From Siphonodentalium dalli (taxonomy: Eukaryota > Mollusca > Scaphopoda > Gadilida > Siphonodentaliidae): a stretch of DNA of 64,000 bases. The notes below the pieces were generated by a model. It was not told the origin of the DNA. It did no database searches and worked only from the letters and a program-made list of their open reading frames with translations. The DNA lies in the NCBI GenBank assembly GCA_032622095.1, contig CP136069.1:189465122-189529121 (forward strand). The letters are read 5' to 3'. This document shows positions 36,705 to 49,040 of this stretch, piece after piece; position 1 is the stretch's first letter, and each line of letters opens with the position of its first letter. The position numbers were made by a program, and so were the translations under genes.

Positions 36705-37610
36705 GCCGGATTTAGTGTACAGTACCATTCTAACTCACTGAGATGTATAATGGCCGGATTTAGTGTACAGTACCATTCTAACTCACTGATATGTATAATG
36801 GCCGGATTTAGTGTACAGTACCATTCTAAATCACTGAGATGTACAATGGCCGGATTTAGTGTACAGTACCACTCTAACTCACTGAGATGTATAATGGCCG
36901 GATTTAGTGTACAGTACCACTATAACTCACTGAGATGTATAATGGCCGGTTTAGTGTACAGTACCACTTAACTCACTGAGATGTATAATGACCGGATTTA
37001 GTGTACATTACCACTCTAACTCACTGAGATGTATAATGGCCGGATTTAGTGTACAGTACCACTCTAACTCACTGAGATGTATAATGACCGGATTTAGTGT
37101 ACAGTACCACTCTAACTCACGGAGATGTATAATGGCCGGATTTAGTGTACAGTACCACTCTAACTCACTGAGATGTATAATGGCTGGATTTAGTGTACAG
37201 TACCACTCTAACTCACTGAGATGTATAATGGCCGGATTTAGTGTACAGTACCACTCTAACTCACTGAGATGTATAATGACCGGATTTAGTGTACAGTACC
37301 ACTCTAACTCACGGAGATGTATAATGGCCGGATTTAGTGTACAGTACCACTCTAACTCACTGAGATGTATAATGGCTGGATTTAGTGTACAGTACCACTC
37401 TAACTCACTGAGATGTATAATGACCGGTTTAGTGTACAGTACCACTCTAACTCACTGAGATGTATAATGGCCGGATTTAGTGTACAGTAGCATTCTAACT
37501 CACTGAGATTATAATGGCCGGATTTAGTGTACAGTACAACTCTAACTCACTGAGATGTATAATGGCCGGGTTTAGTGTACAGTACCACTTTAACTCACTG
37601 AGATGTATAA

Positions 37611-37805
37611 TGTTTTATGGTTTATGGCAATTATGCCAAAGGGGACTTTTAGATAGCCGTGGGTTCACGCCTTCCGGTTACCAGTCGATGCATCACGCGA
37701 TTTTTATCTGCCTGCTAGGTGTGTCGGTGTGGTGCTTGCGGACCTTGCCAATAAGTTATCATTCCTGACATCCCCTTTGGCATAATTGCCATAAACCATA
37801 AAACA
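37611..37805. mobile_element. 195-bp TIR element, copy 5
   Basis: One base shorter: CACGCGATTTTTAT replaces CACGCGGGTTTTTAT. It shares CTGCTAGGTG and both flank types with copy 3, as expected if copies 3 and 5 are counterparts in successive higher-order units. Confidence 0.85.
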
Positions 37806-40277
37806 GTACCACTCTAACTCACTGATATGTATAATGGCCGGATTTAGTGTACAGTACCACTCTAACTCACTGAGATGTATAATGGCCGGATTTAGTGTAC
37901 AGTACCACTCTAACTCACTGAGATGTATAATGACCGGATTTAGTGTACAGTACAACTCTTACTGACTGAGATGTATAATGGCCGGATTTAGTGTACAGTA
38001 CCACTCTAACTGACTGAGATGTATAATGGCCGGATTTAGTGAACAGTACCACTCTAACTCACTGAGATGTATAATTGCCGGATTTAGTGTACAGTATCAC
38101 TTTAACTCACTGAGATGTATAATGGCCGGATTTAGTGTACAGTGCCACTTAACTCACTCAGATGTATAATGACCGGATTTAGTGTACAATTTAACTCAAA
38201 CTCACTGAGATGTATAATGGTCGGCTTTAGTGTACAGTACCACTCAAACTCACTGATATGTATAATGGCCGGATTTAGTGTACAGTACCACTCTAACTCA
38301 CTGAGATGTATAATGGCCGGATTTAGTGTACAGTACCACTTAACTCACTCAGATGTATAATGACCGGATTTAGTGTACAATTTAACTCAAACTCACTGAG
38401 ATGTATAATGGCCGGATTTAGTGTACAGTACCACTCTAACTCACTGAGATGTATAATTGCCGGATTTAGTGTACAGTACCACTTTAACTCACTGAGATGT
38501 ATAATGGCCGGATTTAGTGTACAGTACCACTTAACTCACTGAGATGTATAATGACCGGATTTAGTGTACAGTACCACTCTAACTCGCTGAGATGTATAAT
38601 GGCCGGATTTAGTGTACATAACCACTTTAACTAACTGAGATGAATAATGGCCGGATTTAGTGTACATTACAACTCTAACTCACTGAGATGTATAATGACC
38701 GGATTTAGTGTACATTACAACTCTAACTCACCGAGATGAATAATGGCCGGATTTAGTGCACAGTAGCACTCTAACTCACTGAGATGTATAAAGGCCGGCT
38801 TTAATGTACAGTACCATTCTAACCCACTGAGATGTATAATGGCCGGATTTAGTGTACATTACCACTCTAACTCACTGAGATGTATAATGGTCGGATTTAG
38901 TGTACAGTACCACTCTAACTCACTGAGATGTATAATGGCCGGATTTAGTGTACAGTGCCACTCTAACTCACTGAGATGTATAATGGCCGGATTTAGTGCA
39001 CAGTGCAACTCTAACTCACTGAGATGTATAATGACCGGATTTAGTTTACAGTACCACTCTAACTGACTGAGATGTATAATGGCCGGATTTAGTGTACAGT
39101 ACCACTTTAACTCACTGAGATGTATAATGGCCGGATTTAGTGTACAGTACCACTTAACACACTGAGATGTATAATGACCGGATTTAGTGTACAGTACCAC
39201 TCTAACTCGCTGAGATGTATAATGGCCGGATTTAGTGTACAGTACCACTCTAACTGACTGAGATGTATAATGGCCGGATTTAGTGTACAGTACCACTCTA
39301 ACTCACTGAGATGTATAATTGCCGGATTTAGTGTACAGTACCACTCTAACTCACTGAGATGTATAATTGCCGGATTTAGTGTACAGTACCACTTTAACTC
39401 ACTGAGATGTATAATTGCCGGATTTAGTGTACAGTACCACTTTAACTCACTGCGATGTATAATGGCCGGATTTAGTGTACAGTACCACTCTAACTCACTG
39501 AGATGTATAATTGCCGGATTTAGTGTACAGTACCACTTTAACTCACTGAGATGTATAATGGCCGGATTTAGTGTACAGTACCACTTAACTCACTGAGATG
39601 TATAATGACCGGATTTAGTGTACAGTACCACTCTAACTCGCTGAGATGTATAATGGCCGGATTTAGTGTACAGTACCACTTTAACTAACTGAGATGAATA
39701 ATGGCCGGATTTAGTGTACATTACAGGTCTAACTCACTGAGATGTATAATGACCGGATTTAGTGTACATTACAACTCTAACTCACCGAGATGAATAATGG
39801 CCGGATTTATTGCACAGTAGCACTCTAACTCACTGAGATGTATAAAGGCCGGCTTTAATGTACAGTACCATTCTAACCCACTGAGATGTATAATGGCCGG
39901 ATTTAGTGTACATTACCACTCTAACTCACTGAGATGTATAATGGTCGGATTTAGTGTACAGTACCACTCTAACTCACTGAGATGTATAATGGCCGGATTT
40001 AGTGTACAGTACAACTCTAACTCACTGAGATATATAATGACCGGATTTAGTGTACAGTGCCACTCTAACTCACTGAGATGTATAATGGCCGGCTTTAGTG
40101 CACAGTACAACTCTAACTCACTGAGATGTATAATGACCGGATTTAGTTTACAGTACCACTCTAACTGACTGAGATGTATAATGGCCGGATTTAGTGTACA
40201 GTACAACTCGAAGTCACTGAGATGTATAATTGCCGGATTTAGTATACAGTACCACTTTAACTCACTGAGATGTATAA

Positions 40278-40473
40278 TGTTTTATGGTTTATGGCAATTA
40301 TGCCAAAGGGGACTTTTAGATAGCCGTGGGTTCACGCCTTCCGGTTACCAGATAATGCATCACGCGGGTTTTTATCTGCCTGCTCGGTGTGTCGGTGTGG
40401 TGCTTGCGGACCTTGCCAATAAGTTATCATTCCTGACATCCCCTTTGGCATAATTGCCATAAACCATAAAACA
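40278..40473. mobile_element. 196-bp TIR element, copy 6
   Basis: Counterpart of copy 4 in the next higher-order unit. Private change ACCAGATAATGC for ACCAGTCGATGC. Confidence 0.85.
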
Positions 40474-43400
40474 GTACCACTCTAACTCACTGATATGTAT
40501 AATGGCCGGATTTAGTGTATAGTGCCACTCTAACTCACTGAGATGTATAATGGCCGGATTTAGTGTACAGTACCACTCTAACTCACTGAGATGTATAATG
40601 ACCGGATTTAGTGTGCAGTACCACTCTAACCCACTGAGATGTATAATGGCCGGTTTAGTGAACAGTCACACTTTAACTCACTGAGATGTATAATGAACGG
40701 ATTTAGTGTACAGTACAACTCTAACTCACTGAGATGTATAATGGGGATTTAGTGTGCAGTACCACTCTAACTCACTGAGATGAATAATGGGGATTTAGTG
40801 TGCAGTACCACTTTAACTCACTGAGATGTATAATGGGGATTTAATGTGCAGTGCCACTCTAACTCACTGAGATGTATAATGACCGGATTTAGTGTACAGT
40901 ACCACTCTAACTCACTTAGATGTATAATGGGGAGTTAGTGTGCAGTACCAGTCTAACTCACTGAGATGTATAATGGCCGGATTTAGTGTACAGAACCACT
41001 TTAACTCACTGTGATGTATAATGACCGGATTTAGTGTGCAGTACCACTCTAACTCACTGAGATGTATAATGGCCGGTTTAGTGAACAGTCACACTTTAAC
41101 TCACTGAGATGTATAATGGACGGATTTATTGTAAAGTACAACTCTAACTCACTGAGATGTATAATGGGGATTTAGTGTGCAGTACCACTCTAACTCACTG
41201 AGATGAATAATGGGGATTTAGTGTGCAGTACCACTTTAACTCACTTAGATGTATAATGGGGAGTTAGTGTGCAGTACCATTCTAACTCACTGAGATGTAT
41301 AATGGCCGGATTTAGTGTACATTACCACTTTAACTCACTGATATGTATAATGGGGATTTAGTGTGCAGTACCACTATAACTCACTGAGATGTATAATGGC
41401 CGGATTTAGTGTACAGTACCACTTTAACTCACTGAGATGTATAATGGCCGAATTTAGTGTACAGTACCACTCTAACTCACTGAGATGTATAATGGCCGGA
41501 TTTAGTGTACAGTACCACTCTAACTCACTGAGATGTATAATGACCGGATTTAGTGTACAGTACAACTCTAACTCACTGAGATGTAAAATGGCCGGATTTA
41601 GTGTACAGTACCATTCTAACTCACTGAGATGTATAATGGCCGGATTTAGTGTACAGTACCATTCTAACTCACTGATATGTATAATGGCCGGATTTAGTGT
41701 ACAGTACCATTCTAAATCACTGAGATGTACAATGGCCGGATTTAGTGTACAGTACCACTCTAACTCACTGAGATGTATAATGGCCGGATTTAGTGTACAG
41801 TACCACTCTAACTCACTGAGATGTATAATGGCCGGTTTAATGTACAGTACCACTTAACTCACTGAGATGTATAATGACCGGATTTAGTGTACATTACCAC
41901 TCTAACTCACTGAGATGTATAATGGTCGGATTTAGTGTACAGTACCACTTTAACTCACTGAGATGTATAATGGCCGGATTTAGTGTACAGTACCACTCTA
42001 ACTCACTGAGATGTATAATGACCGGATTTAGTGTACAGTACCACTCTAACTCACGGAGATGTATAATGGCCGGATTTAGTGTACAGTACCACTCTAACTC
42101 ACTGAGATGTATAATGGCTGGATTTAGTGTACAGTACCACTCTAACTCACTGAGATGTATAATGGCCGGATTTAGTGTACAGTACCACTCTAACTCACTG
42201 AGATGTATAATGACCGGATTTAGTGTACAGTACCACTCTAACTCACGGAGTTGTATAATGGCCGGATTTAGTGTACAGTACCACTCTAACTCACTGAGAT
42301 GTATAATGGCTGGATTTAGTGTACAGTACCACTCTAACTCACTGAGATGTATAATGGCCGGATTTAGTGTACAGTACCACTCTAACTCACTGAGATGTAT
42401 AATGGCCGGATTTAGTTTACAGTACAACTCTAACTCACTGAGATGTATAATGGCCGGATTTAGTGAACAGTCCCACTTTAACTCACTAGATGTATAATGG
42501 GGATTTAGTGAACAGTACCACTCTAACTCACTGAGATGTATAATTGTCGGATTTAGTGTACAGTACCACTCTAACTCACTGAGATGTATAATGGGGATTT
42601 AGTGTACAGTACAACTCTAACTCACTGAGATGTATAATGGCCGGATTTAGTGTACAGTACCAATCTAACTCACTGAGATGTATAATGGCCGGATTTAGTG
42701 TACAGTACCACTCTAACTCACTGAGATGTATAATGGCCGGATTTAGTGTACAGTACCACTCTAACTCACTGAGTTGTATAATGGTCGGATTTAGTGTACA
42801 ATACCACTCTAACACACTGAGATGTATAATGGCCGGATTTAGTGTACAGTACCACTCTAACTCACTGATATGTATAATGGTCGGATTTAGTGTACATTAC
42901 CAATCTAACTCACTGAGATGTATAATGGTCGGATTTAGTGTACAGTACCACTCTAACTCACTGAGATGTATAATGGTCGGATTTAGTGTACAGTACCACT
43001 CTAACTCACTGAGATATATAATGGCCGGATTTAGTGTACAGTACCACTCTAACTCACTGAGATGTATAATGGCCGGATTTAGTGTACAGTACCACTCTAA
43101 CTCACTGAGATGTATAATGGCTGGATTTAGTGTACAGTACCACTCTAACTCACTGAGATGTATAATGACCGGATTTAGTGTACAGTACCATTCTAACTCA
43201 CTGAGATGTATACTGACCGGATTTAGTGTACAGTACCACTCTAACTCACTGAGATGTATAATGACCGGATTTAGTGTACAGTACCATTCTAACTCACTGA
43301 GATGTATAATGGCCGGATTTAGTGTACAGTACCATTCTAACTCACTGAGATGTATAATGGCCGGATTTAGTGTACATTACAACTCAAACTCACTGAGATA

Positions 43401-43548
43401 TATAATGGCCGGATTTAGTGTACAGTAGCATTCTAACTCACTGAGATTATAATGGCCGGATTTAGTGTACAGTACAACTCTAACTCACTGAGATGTATAA
43501 TGGCCGGGTTTAGTGTACAGTACCACTTTAACTCACTGAGATGTATAA

Positions 43549-43744
43549 TGTTTTATGGTTTATGGCAATTATGCCAAATGGGACTTTTAGATAGCCGTGG
43601 GTTCACGCCTTCCGGTTACCAGTCGATGCATCACGCGGGTTTTTATCTTCCTGCTCGGTGTGTCGGTGTGGTGCTTGCGGACCTTGCCAATAAGTTATCA
43701 TTCCTGACATCCCCTTTGGCATAATTGCCATAAACCATAAAACA
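43549..43744. mobile_element. 196-bp TIR element, copy 7
   Basis: Left flank as copies 1, 3 and 5; right flank begins with the TATAGTGCCAC class but soon turns into the copy-5 pattern (CTAACTGACTGAG), so it looks like a recombinant. Private changes CCAAATGGGAC and TATCTTCCTG. Confidence 0.85.
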
Positions 43745-46306
43745 GTACCACTCTAACTCACTGATATGTATAATGGCCGGATTTAGTGTATAGTGCCACT
43801 CTAACTCACTGAGATGTATAATGGCCGGATTTAGTGTACAGTACCACTCTAACTCACTGAGATGTATAATGACCGGATTTAGTGTACAGTACAACTCTAA
43901 CTGACTGAGATGCATAATGGCCGGATTTAGTGTACAGTACCACTCTAACTGACTGAGATGTATAATGGCCGGATTTAGTGTACAGTACCACTTTAACTCA
44001 CTGAGATGTATAATGGCCGGATTTAGTGTACAGTACCACTTAACTCACTGAGATGTATAATGACCGGATTTAGTGTACAATACAACTCAAACTCACTGAG
44101 ATGTATAATGGTCGGCTTTAGTGTGCAGTACCACTCAAACTCACTGATATGTAAAATGGCCGGATTTAGTGTACAGTACCACTCTAACTCACTGAGATGT
44201 ATAATGGCCGGATTTAGTGTACAGTACCACTCTAACGGACTGCGATGTATAATGGGCGGATTTAGTGTACAGTACCACTCTAACTCACTGATATGTATAA
44301 TTGCCGGATTTAGTGTACAGTACCACTTTAACTCACTGAGATGTATAATGGCCGGATTTAGTGTACAGTACCACTTAACTCACTGAGATGTATAATGACC
44401 GGATTTAGTGTACAGTACCACTCTAACTCGCTGAGATGTATAATGGCCGGATTTAGTGTACAGTACCACTTTAACTAACTGAGATGAATAATGGCCGGAT
44501 TTAGTGTACATTACAACTCTAAATCACTGAGATGTATAATGACCGGATTTAGTGTACATTACCACTCTAACTCACCGAGATGAATAATGGCCGGATTTAG
44601 TGCACAGTAGCACTCTAACTCACTGAGATGTATAAAGGCCGGCTTTAATGTTCAGTACCATTCTAACCCACTGAGATGTATAATGGCCGGATTTAGTGTA
44701 CATTACCAATCTAACTCACTGAGATGTATAATGGCCGGATTTAGTGTACAGTACAACTCTAACTCACTGAGATGTATAATGACCGGATTTAATGTACAGT
44801 GCCACTCTAACTCACTGAGATGTATAATGGCCGGATTTAGTGTACAGTACCACTCTAACTCACTGAGATGTATAATGGCCGGATTTAGTTTACAGTACAA
44901 CTCTAACTCACTGAGATGTATAATGACCGGATTTAGTGTACAGTACCACTCTAACTCACTGAGATATATAATGGCCGGATTTAGTGAACAGTCCCACTTT
45001 AACTCACTAGATGTATAATGGGGATTTAGTGAACAGTACCACTCTAACTCACTGAGATGTATAATTGCCGGATTTAGTGTACAGTACCACTCTAACTCAC
45101 TGAGATGTATAATGGGGATTTAGTGTACAGTACAACTCTAACTCACTGAGATGTATAATGGCCGGATTTAGTGTACAGTACCAATCTAACTCACTGAGAT
45201 GTATAATGGCCGGATTTAGTGTACAGTACCACTCTAACTCACTGAGATGTATAATGGCCGGATTTAGTGTACAGTACCACTCTAACTCACTGAGTTGTAT
45301 AATTGTCTGATTTAGTGTACAATACCACTCTAACACACTGAGATGTATAATGGCCGGATTTAGTGTACAGTACCACTCTAACTCACTGATATGTATAATG
45401 GTCGGATTTAGTGTACAGTACCACTCTAACTCACTGAGATGTATAATGGTCGGATTTAGTGTACAGTACCACTCTAACTCACTGAGATATATAATGGCCG
45501 GATTTAGTGTACAGTACCACTCTAACTCACTGAGATGTATAATGGCCGGATTTAGTGTACAGTACCACTCTAACTCACTGAGATGTATAATGGCTGGATT
45601 TAGTGTACGGTACCACTCTAACTCACTGAGATGTATAATGACCGGATTTAGTGTACAGTACCATTCTAACTCACTGAGATGTATAATGGCCGGATTTAGT
45701 GTACAGTACCACTCTAACTCACTGAGATGTATAATGGCCGGATTTAGTGTACAGTACCACTCTAACTCACTGAGATGTATAATGGCCGGATTTAGTGTAC
45801 AGTACCACTCGAACTCACTGAGATGTATAATGACCGGATTTAGTGTACAGTTCCACTCTAACTCACTGAGATGTATAATGGCCAGATTTAGTGTACAGTA
45901 CAACTCTAACTCACTGAGATGTATAATGGCCGGATTTAGTGTACAGTACCACTCGAACTCACTGAGATGTATAATGACCGGATTTAGTGTACAGTTCCAC
46001 TCTAACTCACTGAGATGTATAATGACCTGATTTAGTGTACAGTACAACTCTAACTCACTGAGATGTATAATGGCCGGATTTAGTGTACAGTTCCACTCTA
46101 ACTCACTGAGATGTATAATGGCCAGATTTAGTGTACAGTACCACTCTAACTCACTGAGATGTATAATGGCCTGATTTAGTGTACAGTACCACTCTAACTC
46201 ACTGAGATGTATAATGGCCTGATTTAGTGTACAGTACCACTCTAACTCACTGAGATGTATAATGGCCTGATTTAGTGTATAGTACCACTCTAACTCACTG
46301 AGATGT

Positions 46307-48470
46307 TTTATGGCAGATTTACTTTGCTCGCTAATCATTCATACATATCCTCCCACAGTGTCCCTCTTGCTGCGTGAATTAAAATACTTCGTTCCCGTGA
46401 GCAATGGTTCGAGCAACATTTCGCAACCACGATGTCCGGCTTGCTTGCAAATGTCGGTATGGCTGCCCTAAATATGTCCTTTTAAATCTCATGCTAGGCA
46501 AGTTGATGCTCAGTAATATAAGTCACGCAGCTTGAAATGGTAAGCATAATATACATGTACTTCTCCCCAAGACACAGAACGAGTACTCATCAACGTGTGG
46601 TTATTACCCACTGAATGATGATATTCGCCAGTGAATCAGAGAGAAACGCTAGTTTACGACTCTATATACGCATATACTTCGTTTAAACAGATTTAGTTGG
46701 TTGCTCATAAACAGCTAGGCTAACGACGATTGGGGGACAAGTGGTAATCACTTAGAGTTTCTTAATCTCACGAAAGGAGACATTGATATAACATATTCTA
46801 CCACGATGGACGATAACCCATATTCATAAAAGTTCACTCTACCCTTTTTCTAAATTGCTGCTATATCATTTAATCCCAAGGCTATGCAACTTACTCACCG
46901 GAAAATTTCAAACTGCTTGTCACTTAAGTGTCAGTGCGGATATTCACAGACATTCAATCTTGAGCGATATTACGAAGTTCTAAAGTCCGTTAATGTTTTG
47001 GCTAAACACGCTATAGAGGTATCGTGATGGAGGGAAATAATGAGATTTAGCACTTTTATGTGTTTGTCAAGACGATTCAATTCTTAAGATCGATTTCTTA
47101 ATTCTGAGATACTTTTCTAGTGATCAGCTGTGGGACCATTAAACGCATTTTGTCGTGACATATTATATAATTCGTGTGAGTCGCTCACAAAGAAGATCTC
47201 GATGTCGTTGTACCACAACAGTAGCATTTTTTCTAAATATTTAAACCTGCGTATACTTTAAACACATGCGGGTGTAATATTGTTAAGGGTGAGACACACG
47301 TTTTGCATAAATCCATCCCAATGAAAACAAATGTTGATATGCAGGTTGGTCCACTCAAGCAGAGAGTAATCATCTTTAATTAGTCCACAGTGCTAAGAAA
47401 TATGATGATCAGCGTTAACTTGGTTATGATTCCATGACCCACAACTCATCTCAGCCCAATTTTTAATTGATCAACAGGCATGACATGAAAATTCGTAAAT
47501 ATAGAAAACGATGTACGGGCAGTTGCCTTTCTAAATGAAAATAATCATTAAATTTCACGAATCAAGAATAATCAAGTCTCCTTTCATGATCTTGAGATAT
47601 GATATCATGGATATATTAACTGCACTTTTGAAAAGAAATATATTTTACAGAAGTTCTTGGTACCTGAATTTTTTAATATTTTTCATGCTATAAAAATAAA
47701 GTAAACGAAGTTATAATATCTAATGGGTCGATGGTTCTTAAATATTTTGTCACCATAATCACTTGCACCAAATTTCACAAGAAATTCCTGGCAGATGTTG
47801 AGAAAAAAAACATTTTGAAATACCATGAAATTTTGGCAAACGTGCGGTTGACCCTTAAAGTGCGTCGAACTATTGAAAATTGACCTCAACGATAAAATAT
47901 ATCTTACACTATTGATCATATACAACATAAGGTGTGAAACGCCAATGAGACTTCTTGAGACTAAGAAAGTCTGTTTTGTTTTGGACACAGCATTAACAGT
48001 GTGCACGGCCACTCCAACTTCACCTGGAACGACCTACCTTATCATTTTGGGCAAATTAAGCTAAATTTATCTCAGTTTTGAGACAAGAACGTTTTGGTAA
48101 TTTCTAAGAGTAATTCCCCTTACACGTTAATACGCAGTTACAGTTTACACGTGATGAGGTCGCGGATTTATGGAACATTGGGGTGATTTGTCAGCAATAA
48201 ACAAGATATAAGTCCTGATTTAATATTCATGTTCATGTTCATGTTCAGAACTGTGAAATTCTTTCAATCAAATGTCAATGTTCTCAAACAAAAAGCGAAA
48301 TCTTTCAAACTATTATAGTTCAGAATTCACTAGATAGAAAATAGCCGTGCACATCGTGAATTTTGCAAATTTTATGCGGTGAAAGCTGTCTAAAATGACA
48401 AGAACACAATTGTGAAAGTTAACATTTAGTCATATTTGGACAGTTAATAATGTTTCATCGTATATGTAGC
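46307..48470. repeat. Segment between arrays, copy I, unique part
   Basis: Non-satellite sequence starting right after the last monomer (GAGATGTTTTATGGCAG). It is duplicated at 54091-56260 at an offset of about 7784 bp with few changes. A short open stretch near 46406-46540 with a GTAAGC after it has an 8-bp deletion (AAGTCACGC against AAGTCGAAGAAGCACGC in the other copy), so it is not a conserved exon. CATGTTCATGTTCATGTTCA is at 48229-48248. No gene is recognised. Confidence 0.8.
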
Positions 48471-48518
48471 TACATTACTATGTTATTACACTTGTATATA
48501 TTAACTTATTCGTTTAAA

Positions 48519-48720
48519 GGGGGTCTGTACACTAAATCCGGCAATGTATGGGACCATCTCCTTTTATACTCAACAGAATATATGCAACAAATGAATGAAT
48601 TTGAGCCATGCATTAGTGCAAAATACAATCATGTGTTTTATGGACGATGCAAACAACATGGTAATTATAATGAAAATGAGTTTTATGACTTTATCTATTC
48701 AATATTATTATATTTTTAAC
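48519..48720. mobile_element. Half of the palindromic element, copy I
   Basis: Begins GGGGGTCTGTACACTAAATC and contains TGTACACTAAATCCGGC at 48526-48542, the exact reverse complement of 17 bases of the satellite monomer. It goes on with ATATATGCAACAAATGAATG and AATTTGAGCCATG, matching both halves of the element at 22509-22852. Only one half is present. Confidence 0.75.
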
Positions 48721-49040
48721 ATTAGGGCCTGGTCATTGAAAACTGAGAACGGCTATTTGTCGGTTGACTCCACCGGGAAACATGCAAGTTTTACAGAAGA
48801 TTCGGAAAAGAGATACATCATCTTCTCTCGGGGTTTTGTCAGTCCTTGCGGCCTTTATCAAGAGTCGATTCAGCGGTAAAATTCGTACATCCGGCAGGAA
48901 GCCGGGGCTGTTGGCAGAAGGGAGTGGTTGTGTATGTAAGTCCATACCATGCAACATATGCCCTTGTGAGATGTATGTGGGGGGGGGGCATGGTATTATG
49001 TACACACATCACTGAACGGACATCGTTTCAGCGTTACTTC
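48721..49040. repeat. Conserved unknown segment, copy I
   Basis: Runs from TTAGGGCCTGGTCATTG to the LINE tail and includes a poly-G run (48977-48987) that varies in length between the three copies. Overlapping open frames exist on both strands (for example 48764-49015 plus, 48733-49005 minus). All three copies stay open in these frames, but the copies are so similar that this says little. No family recognised. Confidence 0.5.

Larger units (their letters stand above)
31682..37610. repeat. Higher-order satellite repeat, block 1 (5929 bp)
   Basis: Runs from TIR element copy 3 to copy 5 and includes copy 4, split 2668 + 3261 bp. The next block (37611-43548) repeats it as 2667 + 3271 bp with the same order of variant monomers over long tracts; for example the frames at 32911-33138 and 38839-39066, and at 33342-33668 and 39270-39596, match at an offset of 5928. 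Confidence 0.85.
37611..43548. repeat. Higher-order satellite repeat, block 2 (5938 bp)
   Basis: From TIR element copy 5 to copy 7. It is closely similar to block 1 with local rearrangement in the last 3 kb: the 757-bp duplication of block 1 is absent and other monomers replace it. Confidence 0.85.
22830..46306 (+). repeat. 48-bp satellite, main array (about 23.5 kb)
   Basis: Head-to-tail monomers whose usual form is 48 bp: GCCGGATTTAGTGTACA, then GTACCACTCTAACTCACT, then GAGATGTATAATG. Common variants change single bases (GCC to GTC or ACC, CAG to CAT, CAC to AAC, TCT to TTT, GAGATG to GATATG), drop one base (CACTTAAC, CCGGTTTAG) or drop CC (ATGGGGATTT, 46 bp, usually with GTGTGCAG). In one plus frame the monomer reads MAGFSVQYHSNSLRCI and in one minus frame CTLNPAIIHLSELEWY, so long repetitive open frames appear on both strands. 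Most variants change the amino acid, and there are no flanking gene signals, so I treat these frames as non-coding. Seven copies of a 196-bp TIR element interrupt the array. Confidence 0.97.

Noticed and set aside
22830-46306. CRISPR array
   Set aside because: The repeats are head to tail with no unique spacers between them, the unit is 48 bp, there are no cas genes, and all other features are eukaryotic.
45097-46338. A 413-residue repetitive protein on the minus strand, and similar long frames on the plus strand (25378-26217, 42637-43428)
   Set aside because: The frames follow from a 48-bp unit without stops in one frame on each strand. Most variants change the amino acid, frames begin and end at chance indels, and no upstream or downstream gene signals are visible.
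48733-49015. Conserved gene in the segment repeated three times (83-91-codon frames on both strands)
   Set aside because: Frames on opposite strands overlap almost fully, and conservation among the copies reflects recent duplication rather than selection. Left as unknown.
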